From contig NZ_CP036269.1 in NCBI RefSeq assembly GCF_007744675.1, positions 3,203,546 to 3,267,545 on the forward strand: a DNA stretch of 64,000 bases, in the 5' to 3' direction. The notes beneath the pieces are model-generated. The model had not been told where the DNA came from. It saw only the letters and a list, made by a program, of their open reading frames with translations, and ran no database searches. The translations under genes and the position numbers were made by a program. Shown here one piece after another: positions 17,539 through 26,333 of this stretch. The first letter of the stretch is position 1; each line of letters opens with the position of its first letter. The stretch is from Gimesia alba. Lineage in GTDB: Bacteria > Planctomycetota > Planctomycetia > Planctomycetales > Planctomycetaceae.

Positions 17539-18783
17539 TTACTCGTTTTCCAGACGGTAAAGGTGCTCTCCTGCTTTTCTAACGAGAAGAATTCCTTCAT
17601 CTTCCCGATTTGCAAACGATTCAATATCAATACTGTCGGGATCCCGATAGCCAAGATTTATTTTCTGACAGAGTTCCGGTGGAATTTGTGAGGCCAATGT
17701 CACTTGAACTCGAGGATGTTCAACGCCGTTTTCAAAGGTGCCGGTCCCTCTGACATGGGTAGAGTGTGCCAGAATTCCCCAAGGATAATCTTTGAACCGG
17801 TCCCACTGTTTTGTAAAGTAATCACGAACATGATAACCGACTTCTTCAATCAGTTTGCCGTGCGTGATAGAAATTTCTTTCATATGAGGTGCGTAGATAA
17901 TTAACTCACCCCCATCTGCGACAACCGGTTCCAGCTTGTACATACACTTTCCGGCGACCCATAATTCATCGTACATGAGAGGGGCACAAGACAGAACCTG
18001 CTTGAACGGGCGAGGCTTGCGTTTGATATGAATCTGACCGGATAAATCAGCGGCAGATTCCCAGGCCGTTTCTGGTGTGCCATAAAACAGACCATACAGC
18101 GAACTGTCGGGAGCGACGACAAAGGTGATGCAGCGTTTCTCATTTGGAATCATCGCGGCTGATCGATTGACAACTTCACGAACAGGGGTCGATTTAACTC
18201 CGATAATTCCGACGTTGGTTATCAACGCGCCCAGCCAGTGGAAAAAATTCAACAGATCCGGACCAGAGATTCCAGGGAAGAAATATTTACTGCCACCCGA
18301 AAAACCGACCACTTCATGTGGAAAAACAGGCCCCATAATCTGCAGCAAATCGTAATCCTTGATCCGCGAATTGATCGTGACCGGGACTTCCATTTCCAGA
18401 AGCCCCGAGGAAATTTCTGAGGTCTCCTGTTTTGTGAGAGTACCAACTTCTGTGAGTCTGTCAGGGTTGTCCCACTCGTGGTTATAAAGCCCGACTTCGT
18501 TGTATTCGGCTTGTCTGGCGTTCTCGGAAATTCCAAGTAAGCGGCAAATGTCCGCTTCGGGCATCGGAGGGTGTGTACCCAGAGCAACCAGGACATCAAT
18601 CCGTTTTGCGACAGGGCTGAGTAGACGATGGAATGTCGAAAAAAGAAGTGGTAACGGAGCAGTCCGAGTTGCATCCGGAACGATCAGGAGGATGCTTTTA
18701 TTCCGATAGTCTTCGACAGGGAGATTTGATTCAAACCACTGAATCACTTCCTGTTCGCTGAGGGTTTGATGAAGATTTTCCAT
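17539..18783 (-). CDS. LarA-like nickel-pincer racemase family protein (DUF2088)
   Basis: This 414-residue protein matches LarA, lactate racemase, which carries a nickel-pincer nucleotide cofactor. Visible motifs are LVALGTHPPMPE (His near residue 74) and GPVFPHEVVGFSGGSKYFFPG (His and the cofactor-lysine GGSK near residues 150-165). Both usual LarA regions are intact, so it is probably catalytic. The substrate may not be lactate, since the family is broad. larB, larC and larE, which make the cofactor, are not in the window. The in-frame TTG at 18789 is a less likely start than ATG 18783. Confidence 0.85.
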   Translation of the reverse strand: MENLHQTLSEQEVIQWFESNLPVEDYRNKSILLIVPDATRTAPLPLLFSTFHRLLSPVAKRIDVLVALGTHPPMPEADICRLLGISENARQAEYNEVGLYNHEWDNPDRLTEVGTLTKQETSEISSGLLEMEVPVTINSRIKDYDLLQIMGPVFPHEVVGFSGGSKYFFPGISGPDLLNFFHWLGALITNVGIIGVKSTPVREVVNRSAAMIPNEKRCITFVVAPDSSLYGLFYGTPETAWESAADLSGQIHIKRKPRPFKQVLSCAPLMYDELWVAGKCMYKLEPVVADGGELIIYAPHMKEISITHGKLIEEVGYHVRDYFTKQWDRFKDYPWGILAHSTHVRGTGTFENGVEHPRVQVTLASQIPPELCQKINLGYRDPDSIDIESFANREDEGILLVRKAGEHLYRLENE

Positions 18784-19286
18784 TGACAATCATGCTTTCA
18801 GATGAGCTCGCGCCTGCCGATTCTGCTTCAAAATTTGGACGAGCTAACAATGAAAACTAATTATATAAATATGTTTTGCAAAAAGTGAAACGACTTAGCC
18901 TTCTGTGAAAGTCGTATATCACACTTTTTAAGATTCGCCTAGTCTCAAGGGGATGAACTTCAGAGACTCTTTGAGATAATGGAATGTTCACATTCTTTTT
19001 TCATGGAAGTCGAAAATTCATGAGAAAACCGACCAGATTGACTGGTCAAAAGCAGCGTAGATCTAGTAACCTCGTAAGATGCGCTTTGGTGGGGAGTTGA
19101 GGGAGATCTCTCAGTTATCCCTGGCAGGCCTTTTCGACTTTTTTTGTGAAAGTCAAAAGATCAGAAATATTATGTTCCGACCGATAATATCGTTGGTCCA
19201 AGATCGATTCAGGACTGACTTATGCAGATAAATGAGAGAGTCTCAAGAATGCGAATTGCGTTTTGGGATCAGGCAGGAGGCCGTCC
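18784..19286. other. Divergent intergenic region
   Basis: About 500 nt lie between the LarA-like gene and the SNF2 helicase. I see two small dyads, GACCAG-attga-CTGGTC (19031-19047) and CGATA-A-TATCG (19182-19192), but no clear promoter or RNA gene. The dyads may be chance. Confidence 0.3.
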
Positions 19287-22200
19287 ATGACGTTGGCAGA
19301 GTTGCTTGAAAATCAATTTCGTGCAGATATCCGTTTTCGCGGTGCCGCTTATATTGAAGCGGAACGTGTTGAACTGACTCGAATTACAGCCGATCATATC
19401 TTTGCCGTTGTCCGTGATGGTGTCGAATATCAGACACAATTATCACGGGATGACGGCAACTTAAAGACATATTGTACCTGCGATCAGTTTCAAAAATTCA
19501 ATGTCTGTAAGCATCTTTGGGCTTCGATTCTGGCCGTTGATGAAGCAGGTTATCTGACTGGAGCTGTTAAACCGGGCTACATTCCTCCGTTTATCATCGA
19601 AAATGCACCGCTCTCATTTGATGACGAAGCGGATGATTTAGACTTCTCGATGCCGGCAGACTTTGAAATCGGAAGTCCGCGATCAAGAAAGACAAAATCT
19701 GGTAGCAGCCAGTCGACTGCTGTTTCTTCAAAGCCCCGCTTGCGTGAATGGGAATCGCGGTTAGTCGAACTCAAGAATGAGTTTGTAATGGCGCCGGTCC
19801 TCTCGAAGACGACGCAGCAGGAACGTGAAATCTTCTATGAGATTGATATCGAAGAGAGTCAGGAGTCAGGGCAACTTGTCGTTCAGACTTCTCAACGACA
19901 ACGTCGGGCGAATGGTCAGTGGGGTAAACTAAAGCCTCTCAAACTGAAGGCAGGTCAACTGCAAGAAGTCGAACATGAAGATGATCGCCGGATTCTTGCT
20001 TACCTCTCGGGAGGGACTCCCGAACGAACAAACTGGAGGGCACAGCAGACCGAGACGCAAGTGGCAGCTTTTCGATATCGGATTCCCTTTGAGTTGTGCG
20101 AATTAATCTTGCCTCTGATGTGTGGAACGGGGCATGTTCGTTACATGGACCGTCAGCCTGATGATGTTGATTCGCTCATCTGGGATGGTGAGAATTCCTG
20201 GGAATTTTGTATGGGAGTCCAGCAGGACAGGAATGAATCCAACTGGAAGTTGAGCGGTCATTTAAAACGCGGCGATGAAGTTCTGGAAATTTCCTCGGCT
20301 CGATTGATCGTTGCGGGTGGTCTGGTCTTAACTCACGATAAGATTACACCATTGGAAGATTATGATGCGTTTCCCTGGATTAAAATGATCCAGCAGAACC
20401 AGACGATTGAAGTGGACGATGGAGAACAACAGGAACTGGTTGATCGCCTACTGGATATGCCGGTTTTGCCCAGACTGGAATTACCGGATGAATTGCATCT
20501 TGAGGAAGTTACCTGTGAGCCTCAGCCTGAATTGTTAATTCATTCCCCTCAGAAAAAACGCTGGCAACAGGACCGCCTGTACGGGGAAGTCCATTTTAAC
20601 TATCTGGAGCACCTAGTTTCTGGTTCAAGTACGCAATGGGCCATCGTTGATCGAGAGGAAAAACGTTGTATCCTCCGAGATCGAGAAAAAGAATCGAAGG
20701 CCTGGACTCTGCTGCAGGACAGTGGATTTCGCCGGTTATTAGATCGTCGGATTCAAGGGCGCGACGTTGAAATCTCCGCGCGCGATCTGGGCAATGCGGT
20801 TCGAGATTTGATCAAAGAAGGCTGGGCTGTTCGGGCAGACGGAAAACAGGTTCATCAGCCAACAAATATGCTCTTCAAAGTTCAGTCAGGTATTGACTGG
20901 TTTGAACTGCATGCAGACATCGATTTTGAAGGCCAGACAGTTCAATTTCCAGAACTTCTTTCCGCATTGGCACGCGGTGATTCTTCCATCAGACTCGACG
21001 ATGGTTCTCTGGGGATTCTTCCGGAAGAATGGATCGAACAGTATGGGATTCTCGCCGGCATTGGAGTCACCGACGAAGATCATCTTCGCTTTGCACCCAA
21101 TCAGGTAGCTCTGCTGGATGCACTGCTCAATGCTCAGGAATTCGTCGAAACGGACGAGAAATTTGACGAGATTCGTGAGAAAATTCGTTCCTTCTCGGGG
21201 ATTTCTATCGATAAGGAACCTGCTGGATTTGAGGGGGGATTACGTAAATATCAACTCGAAGGTTTAGGGTGGCTTCAGTTTTTACAGGATTTCCACTTTG
21301 GAGGCTGTCTGGCTGATGATATGGGGCTGGGTAAAACGGTTCAGCTACTTGCCTTATTGCTAAGACGCAAACATGCACGTGAGGAACATCTCCCTTCTTT
21401 AGCAGTCGTCCCGAAATCGCTGATGTTTAACTGGATTCAAGAAGCAGCGAAGTTTACCCCGGAACTGAAAGTGATTGAATACGCGGGGGGGGACCGAAGT
21501 AAGCTGGTTGAACAATTAACGGACTATGATCTGGTATTAACGACTTATGGAACCATGCGTCGGGATATTACGCAGATAAAGGATATCCAGTTTGACTATG
21601 CTGTTCTCGACGAAGCTCAGATGATTAAAAATTCAGGATCACAGGTCGCGAAAGCATCACGCCTGCTCCAGGCAAAACATAGACTGGCATTAAGTGGTAC
21701 CCCCGTTGAAAACCATTTGGGTGATCTCTGGTCGATCTTTGAATTTCTCAATCCAGGGATGCTGGGACGCAGTTCTGTATTTAAAGCGTATACGAATGAT
21801 ATTGAAGATAAGAATGCACGTGTTCTGTTGGGAAATGCATTGCGGCCTTTTATCTTAAGACGGACCAAAGAGCAGGTCGCGAACGAGTTGCCTGAAAAGG
21901 TAGAACAGACCTTGTACTGCGATATGGGTAAAGATCAATCTCGGCTTTACGACGAACTTAGACAGCACTACCGTGACTCGATTCTGGGCATGGTGGAGTC
22001 GAAGGGGCTGGGTAAGACCAAAATCCATGTACTGGAAGCCCTGCTGCGTCTGCGGCAGGCAGCCTGCCACCCTGCTCTCCTGGAACGTGGTCAGGCTCTG
22101 GATGCCTCCGCGAAAATGGATGTTTTGATCCCGCATCTGGAAGAATTAATTGAAGAAGGTCATAAAGCACTTGTCTTCTCGCAATTTACCAGCATGTTGT

Positions 22201-22613
22201 CCATTGTGCAGGAGCATCTGGATCAGAAAAATGTGGTCTACGAATACCTGGATGGTCAGACTCGTGACCGCAAGGAGCGCGTCGATCGATTTCAGACAGA
22301 TAAAGACTGTGGTGTCTTCCTGATCAGTTTGAAAGCCGGAGGTTTAGGGTTGAACCTGACAGCCGCCGACTATGTATTTATTCTCGATCCCTGGTGGAAC
22401 CCGGCTGTGGAAACTCAGGCCATCGACCGGGCGCATCGAGTTGGGCAAACAAAACGTGTCTTTGCCTACAAACTGATTTGCCGCAATACGGTTGAAGAAA
22501 AGATTACTGAGCTGCAGCAGCAGAAACGGGAATTGGCAGACGCGATTCTGGAAGAAAATCAGAGCGTACTCAAGAATCTGTCGAGCGACGATCTGGAACT
22601 GCTCTTATCATAA
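19287..22613 (+). CDS. SNF2-family helicase with N-terminal SWIM zinc finger
   Basis: This protein of about 1108 residues starts at ATG 19287, six nt after AGGAGG (19275-19280). An N-terminal SWIM finger (residues 55-85, CxC...CKHLW) is followed by a long middle region. The SNF2 ATPase has Walker A DDMGLGKTVQ near residue 680, DEAQ near 780, SGTPVENH, then helicase C with QFTSMLS, SLKAGGLGLNLT and DPWWNP...RAHRVGQ. Such SWIM-SNF2 proteins are common, poorly studied bacterial Swi2/Snf2 ATPases related to RapA, likely acting on DNA or stalled polymerase. It ends 6 nt from the convergent DUF4175 gene. The reading is secure; the target is not. Confidence 0.93.
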   Translation: MTLAELLENQFRADIRFRGAAYIEAERVELTRITADHIFAVVRDGVEYQTQLSRDDGNLKTYCTCDQFQKFNVCKHLWASILAVDEAGYLTGAVKPGYIPPFIIENAPLSFDDEADDLDFSMPADFEIGSPRSRKTKSGSSQSTAVSSKPRLREWESRLVELKNEFVMAPVLSKTTQQEREIFYEIDIEESQESGQLVVQTSQRQRRANGQWGKLKPLKLKAGQLQEVEHEDDRRILAYLSGGTPERTNWRAQQTETQVAAFRYRIPFELCELILPLMCGTGHVRYMDRQPDDVDSLIWDGENSWEFCMGVQQDRNESNWKLSGHLKRGDEVLEISSARLIVAGGLVLTHDKITPLEDYDAFPWIKMIQQNQTIEVDDGEQQELVDRLLDMPVLPRLELPDELHLEEVTCEPQPELLIHSPQKKRWQQDRLYGEVHFNYLEHLVSGSSTQWAIVDREEKRCILRDREKESKAWTLLQDSGFRRLLDRRIQGRDVEISARDLGNAVRDLIKEGWAVRADGKQVHQPTNMLFKVQSGIDWFELHADIDFEGQTVQFPELLSALARGDSSIRLDDGSLGILPEEWIEQYGILAGIGVTDEDHLRFAPNQVALLDALLNAQEFVETDEKFDEIREKIRSFSGISIDKEPAGFEGGLRKYQLEGLGWLQFLQDFHFGGCLADDMGLGKTVQLLALLLRRKHAREEHLPSLAVVPKSLMFNWIQEAAKFTPELKVIEYAGGDRSKLVEQLTDYDLVLTTYGTMRRDITQIKDIQFDYAVLDEAQMIKNSGSQVAKASRLLQAKHRLALSGTPVENHLGDLWSIFEFLNPGMLGRSSVFKAYTNDIEDKNARVLLGNALRPFILRRTKEQVANELPEKVEQTLYCDMGKDQSRLYDELRQHYRDSILGMVESKGLGKTKIHVLEALLRLRQAACHPALLERGQALDASAKMDVLIPHLEELIEEGHKALVFSQFTSMLSIVQEHLDQKNVVYEYLDGQTRDRKERVDRFQTDKDCGVFLISLKAGGLGLNLTAADYVFILDPWWNPAVETQAIDRAHRVGQTKRVFAYKLICRNTVEEKITELQQQKRELADAILEENQSVLKNLSSDDLELLLS

Positions 22614-22619
22614 GCAGGT

Positions 22620-25600
22620 TTATTTGTCAGCGGGTACTTTTTTCTCTGATAGGCCTCGAGTAAATGCCTCGTAGGCTTCCCGGTATTCTTCGGGAACCGG
22701 TAGTCGACGGGGTCCAAGGCTTTCATTGGTTTGTTTGCGTGTGCTTGTTCGCTCGCGTTGGGCTGCACGGGAAGCGGGTTGGAGTGATTTTAACATCTCT
22801 TCAAACTGACGTTTCCGAGCCAGTGATTCCGGTGTCATTTGTTTGTTGTCTGGTGTCTGGAGTTGCTTTTGCAAACGTTCAGAAAACTTCTGCATTTCTT
22901 CTTTGGTCCAGCCCAGTTCGTTTAGCAGATCCTGATCCACGTCTTTGCGTTTGAGTTCATCTTTGATTCGTTTTAGAACCAGATTGGCGGCTTCCTTACC
23001 ATATTCCAGATTGGCATCTTCGGCATCGGGGAGACTGGGGCTCTGTCCTGAACTCGCATTCGAATCTCCTTCGGCACTGCTTGCCCCTCCGTTCGTGGCA
23101 CTGCTTCCTTGAGGATCATTTGATTTCGATCCTGTGCTGGAGCCAGCTCCCGACTTTGGATCACTTTTGGATTTGCCGGAGCCCTGCCCTTGTGAAGAGC
23201 CGCCCTTCTCACTGGATTGGGAGCCTTTTTTGCCTGCTCCGGATTTGCTTTTTCCCGACGATTCCTGTCCACTCTTTTTGCCGGACTGGTTTTGATCCAT
23301 AGACGGCTTGGAGTCGGATGCCTCTTTCTTGGAGCCCGGTTCCTGATTCCCTTTTTGTCCAGTGGAATCACCTTTACCTGACTGTTTACTGCCAGACTGT
23401 CCCTGGTCGTTCTGCGAACTGTTACCACTTTCCCCATCTTGAGGCCGTTTTGATTTTTGATCAGTGGGATTATTTTTGCCTTTTGGAGGTTCATTCGAAC
23501 CATCGGGCTGGTCTTGTTTTTGTTTGGATGGATTCTGATTCGATGGTTTTTGCTGACCTGAAGGTGACGGATTCTGATTTGAATTCGCCGGTTTTCTCAT
23601 GCCGTCCTGAGGTTTATTTTTCGTAGGATCGCCCGGTTTTTCTGATGAGGGATTCTGACTGCCATCCGGATTGGGTTTTTGTTGCGAGTTATTCGTTTGA
23701 GACTCATTTTTTTTGCCAGGCCGCATTGCGGGTTTGTCTTTAGGATCCCGCTCTACATTCTGACTGCTTTTCTCGGGCTTCGCATTGGGATCGTGTTGGG
23801 GCGTTCCTTTGCCTCCGGTCTTCTCGTCTGATTTTGTCTTCATTGCATCATTGGTAGGTTCAGACTGTTCTTTTTTTCCTTGGGGCACCGGGCCACTTTG
23901 ATTGGGCTTCTGTTCTCCTTTTGGATTTTGATCCGGCTTGTTTGACTTGGATGAAGGCTGGGCTGCGGAATTCTTGTTTTCTGAACCATCAGGAGTCCCT
24001 TGGGAATTCTCGGATGATTTTGAAGGAGATTGTTTTGGTTTTTGTGAAGAGCTTGACGATTTCTGATCCTGCATATTTTGATCTGCAGACGAATCACCGG
24101 GTTCTGATTTCTCGGAACCAGGTTGTTTCTGATTTGAGTCTGGCTCTGGTTGTTGTCCTTCTTTTTTCAATTGTTCCAAGATCTTTTTGATTGCTTCCTG
24201 ATCGTCTTTGCCGTCACTATCCAAGCCTTGTTTCTCTTCCGAATTTTGTTGATTCGGCTTAGCGCCTGAATCCTTGGGTTTTTGTGGATTATTCGGATCT
24301 GATTGCTGTTGGCCTTGTTTGTCAGGTTTGTTCTGACCCGTTCCTTCTTTGCTCTGGTTCCCTTCCTTGGAGCCCTCTTCACCGGACTTGCCTTTCTCTG
24401 ATTGGTTGGGCATTGGCTGCGAAGCGGGTTTATTCCCGGGCTGTGACTCTTTACTGTCTCCCTGCTTTGGCTGTTTTTTCTGCTGTGGATCTGATTTCTG
24501 TTTTTCTTGCGCCGATTTTTGCTTTTGTTCCTGAAGCTGTTTTTGGGCTTCTTCTCGTGAGACGGGTTCTAAAATATCAATTTTGATTTTCGGTGTGTTT
24601 TTCCGGTTTCCTGAAGGATGTTTGTTGTCGCGGGCTTCTACCCAGAAGTAAATGGTGTCTCCTGGAGTGAGACGCAAACGCTCCAAGGCAAAATCATGGT
24701 TCAATCCCACACTCTGCTGAGCGCCTTCAAAAATGGTTTTATCCAGAATCCGGATTTGTTCTTTGTCGACTCTCAAGTTGAGATAGCGAATTTTAAAATC
24801 CGGATCTTCCGCTGCGACAGAAATGGGAACTGTGCCATTGGCGGGAAGTTTCAAATCCTGTTTTGGCGAAAGTAAGGTGATTTCCGGAGGTAAATCGGGG
24901 CGAATCACCAGTGGATAGACTGTCGGTGAAAGCGTTGTCTGCCCTGCTTCGTTCCGGCATTTGATCTGATAGAAGTGGGGGAAGCTGCCATCGGCACGCA
25001 GCTTTAATTTCCAGGATGCGGTAATCGTGTTCTTTTCGATGGTTTTCTCGACCCGGAATTCCTCCAGCAGGGACTCAGAATCTTCTTCATCCGAGAATAG
25101 TACTTCGAATGAAGTGATCGGCATATTCGTGGTCGCGTCAACGGTGACCTTTGTCCCTTCCCAGGCATCAATGGCCCCGCCGGGCTGTTCAACCGGTACG
25201 AGATTCATGTACTGGGGGTATTCATACCGAACCGAATGGATTGTGGCGGACGGCGGTTGGATCACATTGACCTGGTACTCTTCAGAAACAGCGTCACCTG
25301 CTTCGACATGGTAGGTTAAATCCTGTCGGATGCCTCGGCCATTCACGCCCACAATCACACCTTGATAACGTTTTAATGTGTCATCCATCGAGCGTAGCGT
25401 GACAGGCTCATTGACTCTGCCTTGGTCGCTGGACGTGTAATAAAGGACGACTTTCTCAGGGACTTCGCCGCGTAGATCAACGATCACTTCCAGTTGACTA
25501 CCTGAGAGAACTTCTGTATCTCCCGGTGTGACGGAATTGATTTGAGTTTGTGTGGCAAATTCTCTCTGTGGGGAAAACGACATCGCTGCAGAAAGCGAAG

Positions 25601-26177
25601 GCCATATTTCTTTGGGGGAGAACAAGGCGTAGAAGCATAAAAGAGCCACAACGGCCAATAGTCCATACGAAAGTCGCATTAAGGGACGACGATCGACGGC
25701 CTGATCGGTGTCGGTCTTGGAAAGTGTTAAAGCGGCTTTCTTTTCCAGTGAGTTGATGATCTCTGGATTTACGGGGCGTTCTGATTTTTTCAAATCGATC
25801 AGATTCAGTAGTGAGCCTTCCATCTCTTCGGAAGTCTGTTCCAATGCGTGTGCTGAATATAGGCGTGTTACTTTTTTGAAATAGGGCAAGACGAGTTTCC
25901 AGACTGCCCAGCCCAAACAGGCAATTACGACACCTGCCAACATCAGTAAACGGGCCGAATGTCCAAACCCACCTTTAATGAGCCAGTGGTCGCTGACGAC
26001 AAAAATCAGCAGGTAGCCAAGAAAAATGGTCGAGATCCCCACGGCGGTGGTCAGCAGGTCGTTGGCTTTGATATGGGAGCCCGTTTTCGAAACCTGATAA
26101 TCCACGTATTCATCGAACTTGGCGTAATGTCCAGATCGATTTTCTGTTGATGATGACGATTCAGATGCCGTTGACAT
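22620..26177 (-). CDS. DUF4175-like membrane protein with very long low-complexity region
   Basis: This 1185-residue protein has three membrane helices (about residues 45-65, 80-98 and 172-190). Residues 210-540 form an extracytoplasmic beta-rich region, as in DUF4175 proteins. About 500 residues of Gln/Lys/Ser/Pro/Asn/Gly-rich low complexity come next (roughly 544-1056). A conserved alpha-helical end follows (AANLVLKRIKDELKRKD... LGWTKEEMQKF). The helical C-terminus and the membrane part are probably the functional ends, with the disordered linker spanning the periplasm. It is last in a leftward cluster with VWA/BatA proteins. The exact role is unknown. Confidence 0.85.
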   Translation of the reverse strand: MSTASESSSSTENRSGHYAKFDEYVDYQVSKTGSHIKANDLLTTAVGISTIFLGYLLIFVVSDHWLIKGGFGHSARLLMLAGVVIACLGWAVWKLVLPYFKKVTRLYSAHALEQTSEEMEGSLLNLIDLKKSERPVNPEIINSLEKKAALTLSKTDTDQAVDRRPLMRLSYGLLAVVALLCFYALFSPKEIWPSLSAAMSFSPQREFATQTQINSVTPGDTEVLSGSQLEVIVDLRGEVPEKVVLYYTSSDQGRVNEPVTLRSMDDTLKRYQGVIVGVNGRGIRQDLTYHVEAGDAVSEEYQVNVIQPPSATIHSVRYEYPQYMNLVPVEQPGGAIDAWEGTKVTVDATTNMPITSFEVLFSDEEDSESLLEEFRVEKTIEKNTITASWKLKLRADGSFPHFYQIKCRNEAGQTTLSPTVYPLVIRPDLPPEITLLSPKQDLKLPANGTVPISVAAEDPDFKIRYLNLRVDKEQIRILDKTIFEGAQQSVGLNHDFALERLRLTPGDTIYFWVEARDNKHPSGNRKNTPKIKIDILEPVSREEAQKQLQEQKQKSAQEKQKSDPQQKKQPKQGDSKESQPGNKPASQPMPNQSEKGKSGEEGSKEGNQSKEGTGQNKPDKQGQQQSDPNNPQKPKDSGAKPNQQNSEEKQGLDSDGKDDQEAIKKILEQLKKEGQQPEPDSNQKQPGSEKSEPGDSSADQNMQDQKSSSSSQKPKQSPSKSSENSQGTPDGSENKNSAAQPSSKSNKPDQNPKGEQKPNQSGPVPQGKKEQSEPTNDAMKTKSDEKTGGKGTPQHDPNAKPEKSSQNVERDPKDKPAMRPGKKNESQTNNSQQKPNPDGSQNPSSEKPGDPTKNKPQDGMRKPANSNQNPSPSGQQKPSNQNPSKQKQDQPDGSNEPPKGKNNPTDQKSKRPQDGESGNSSQNDQGQSGSKQSGKGDSTGQKGNQEPGSKKEASDSKPSMDQNQSGKKSGQESSGKSKSGAGKKGSQSSEKGGSSQGQGSGKSKSDPKSGAGSSTGSKSNDPQGSSATNGGASSAEGDSNASSGQSPSLPDAEDANLEYGKEAANLVLKRIKDELKRKDVDQDLLNELGWTKEEMQKFSERLQKQLQTPDNKQMTPESLARKRQFEEMLKSLQPASRAAQRERTSTRKQTNESLGPRRLPVPEEYREAYEAFTRGLSEKKVPADK
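23010..24545 (-). repeat. Coding low-complexity tract (Q/K/S/P/G/N-rich)
   Basis: This is the disordered linker of the DUF4175 protein, about 510 codons. Short unequal phrases such as KPNQ, PNPDGSQNP, GSGKSKS and SSQGQGSG recur without a fixed period. Compositional bias opens many long antisense and shifted frames here; none is a gene. Confidence 0.8.
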
Positions 26178-26333
26178 GAAATGCCTGTCTTTGAAAAAGA
26201 AACCCCTGCGTGTTCTCCCGTTACCATTATAGAATGATCGACGCCAGCTGTGGTATTAATGTTCCGGAATTTTTCGCGAGATTCGTTTTTGCCGTTTTTT
26301 TCGGGAGATTTGTAAACAAATCCTCAATAGCTG

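Noticed and set aside
23840..24586. Many long frames in the DUF4175 low-complexity tract
   Set aside because: They come from compositional bias (few stop codons); none has a start site or motif.
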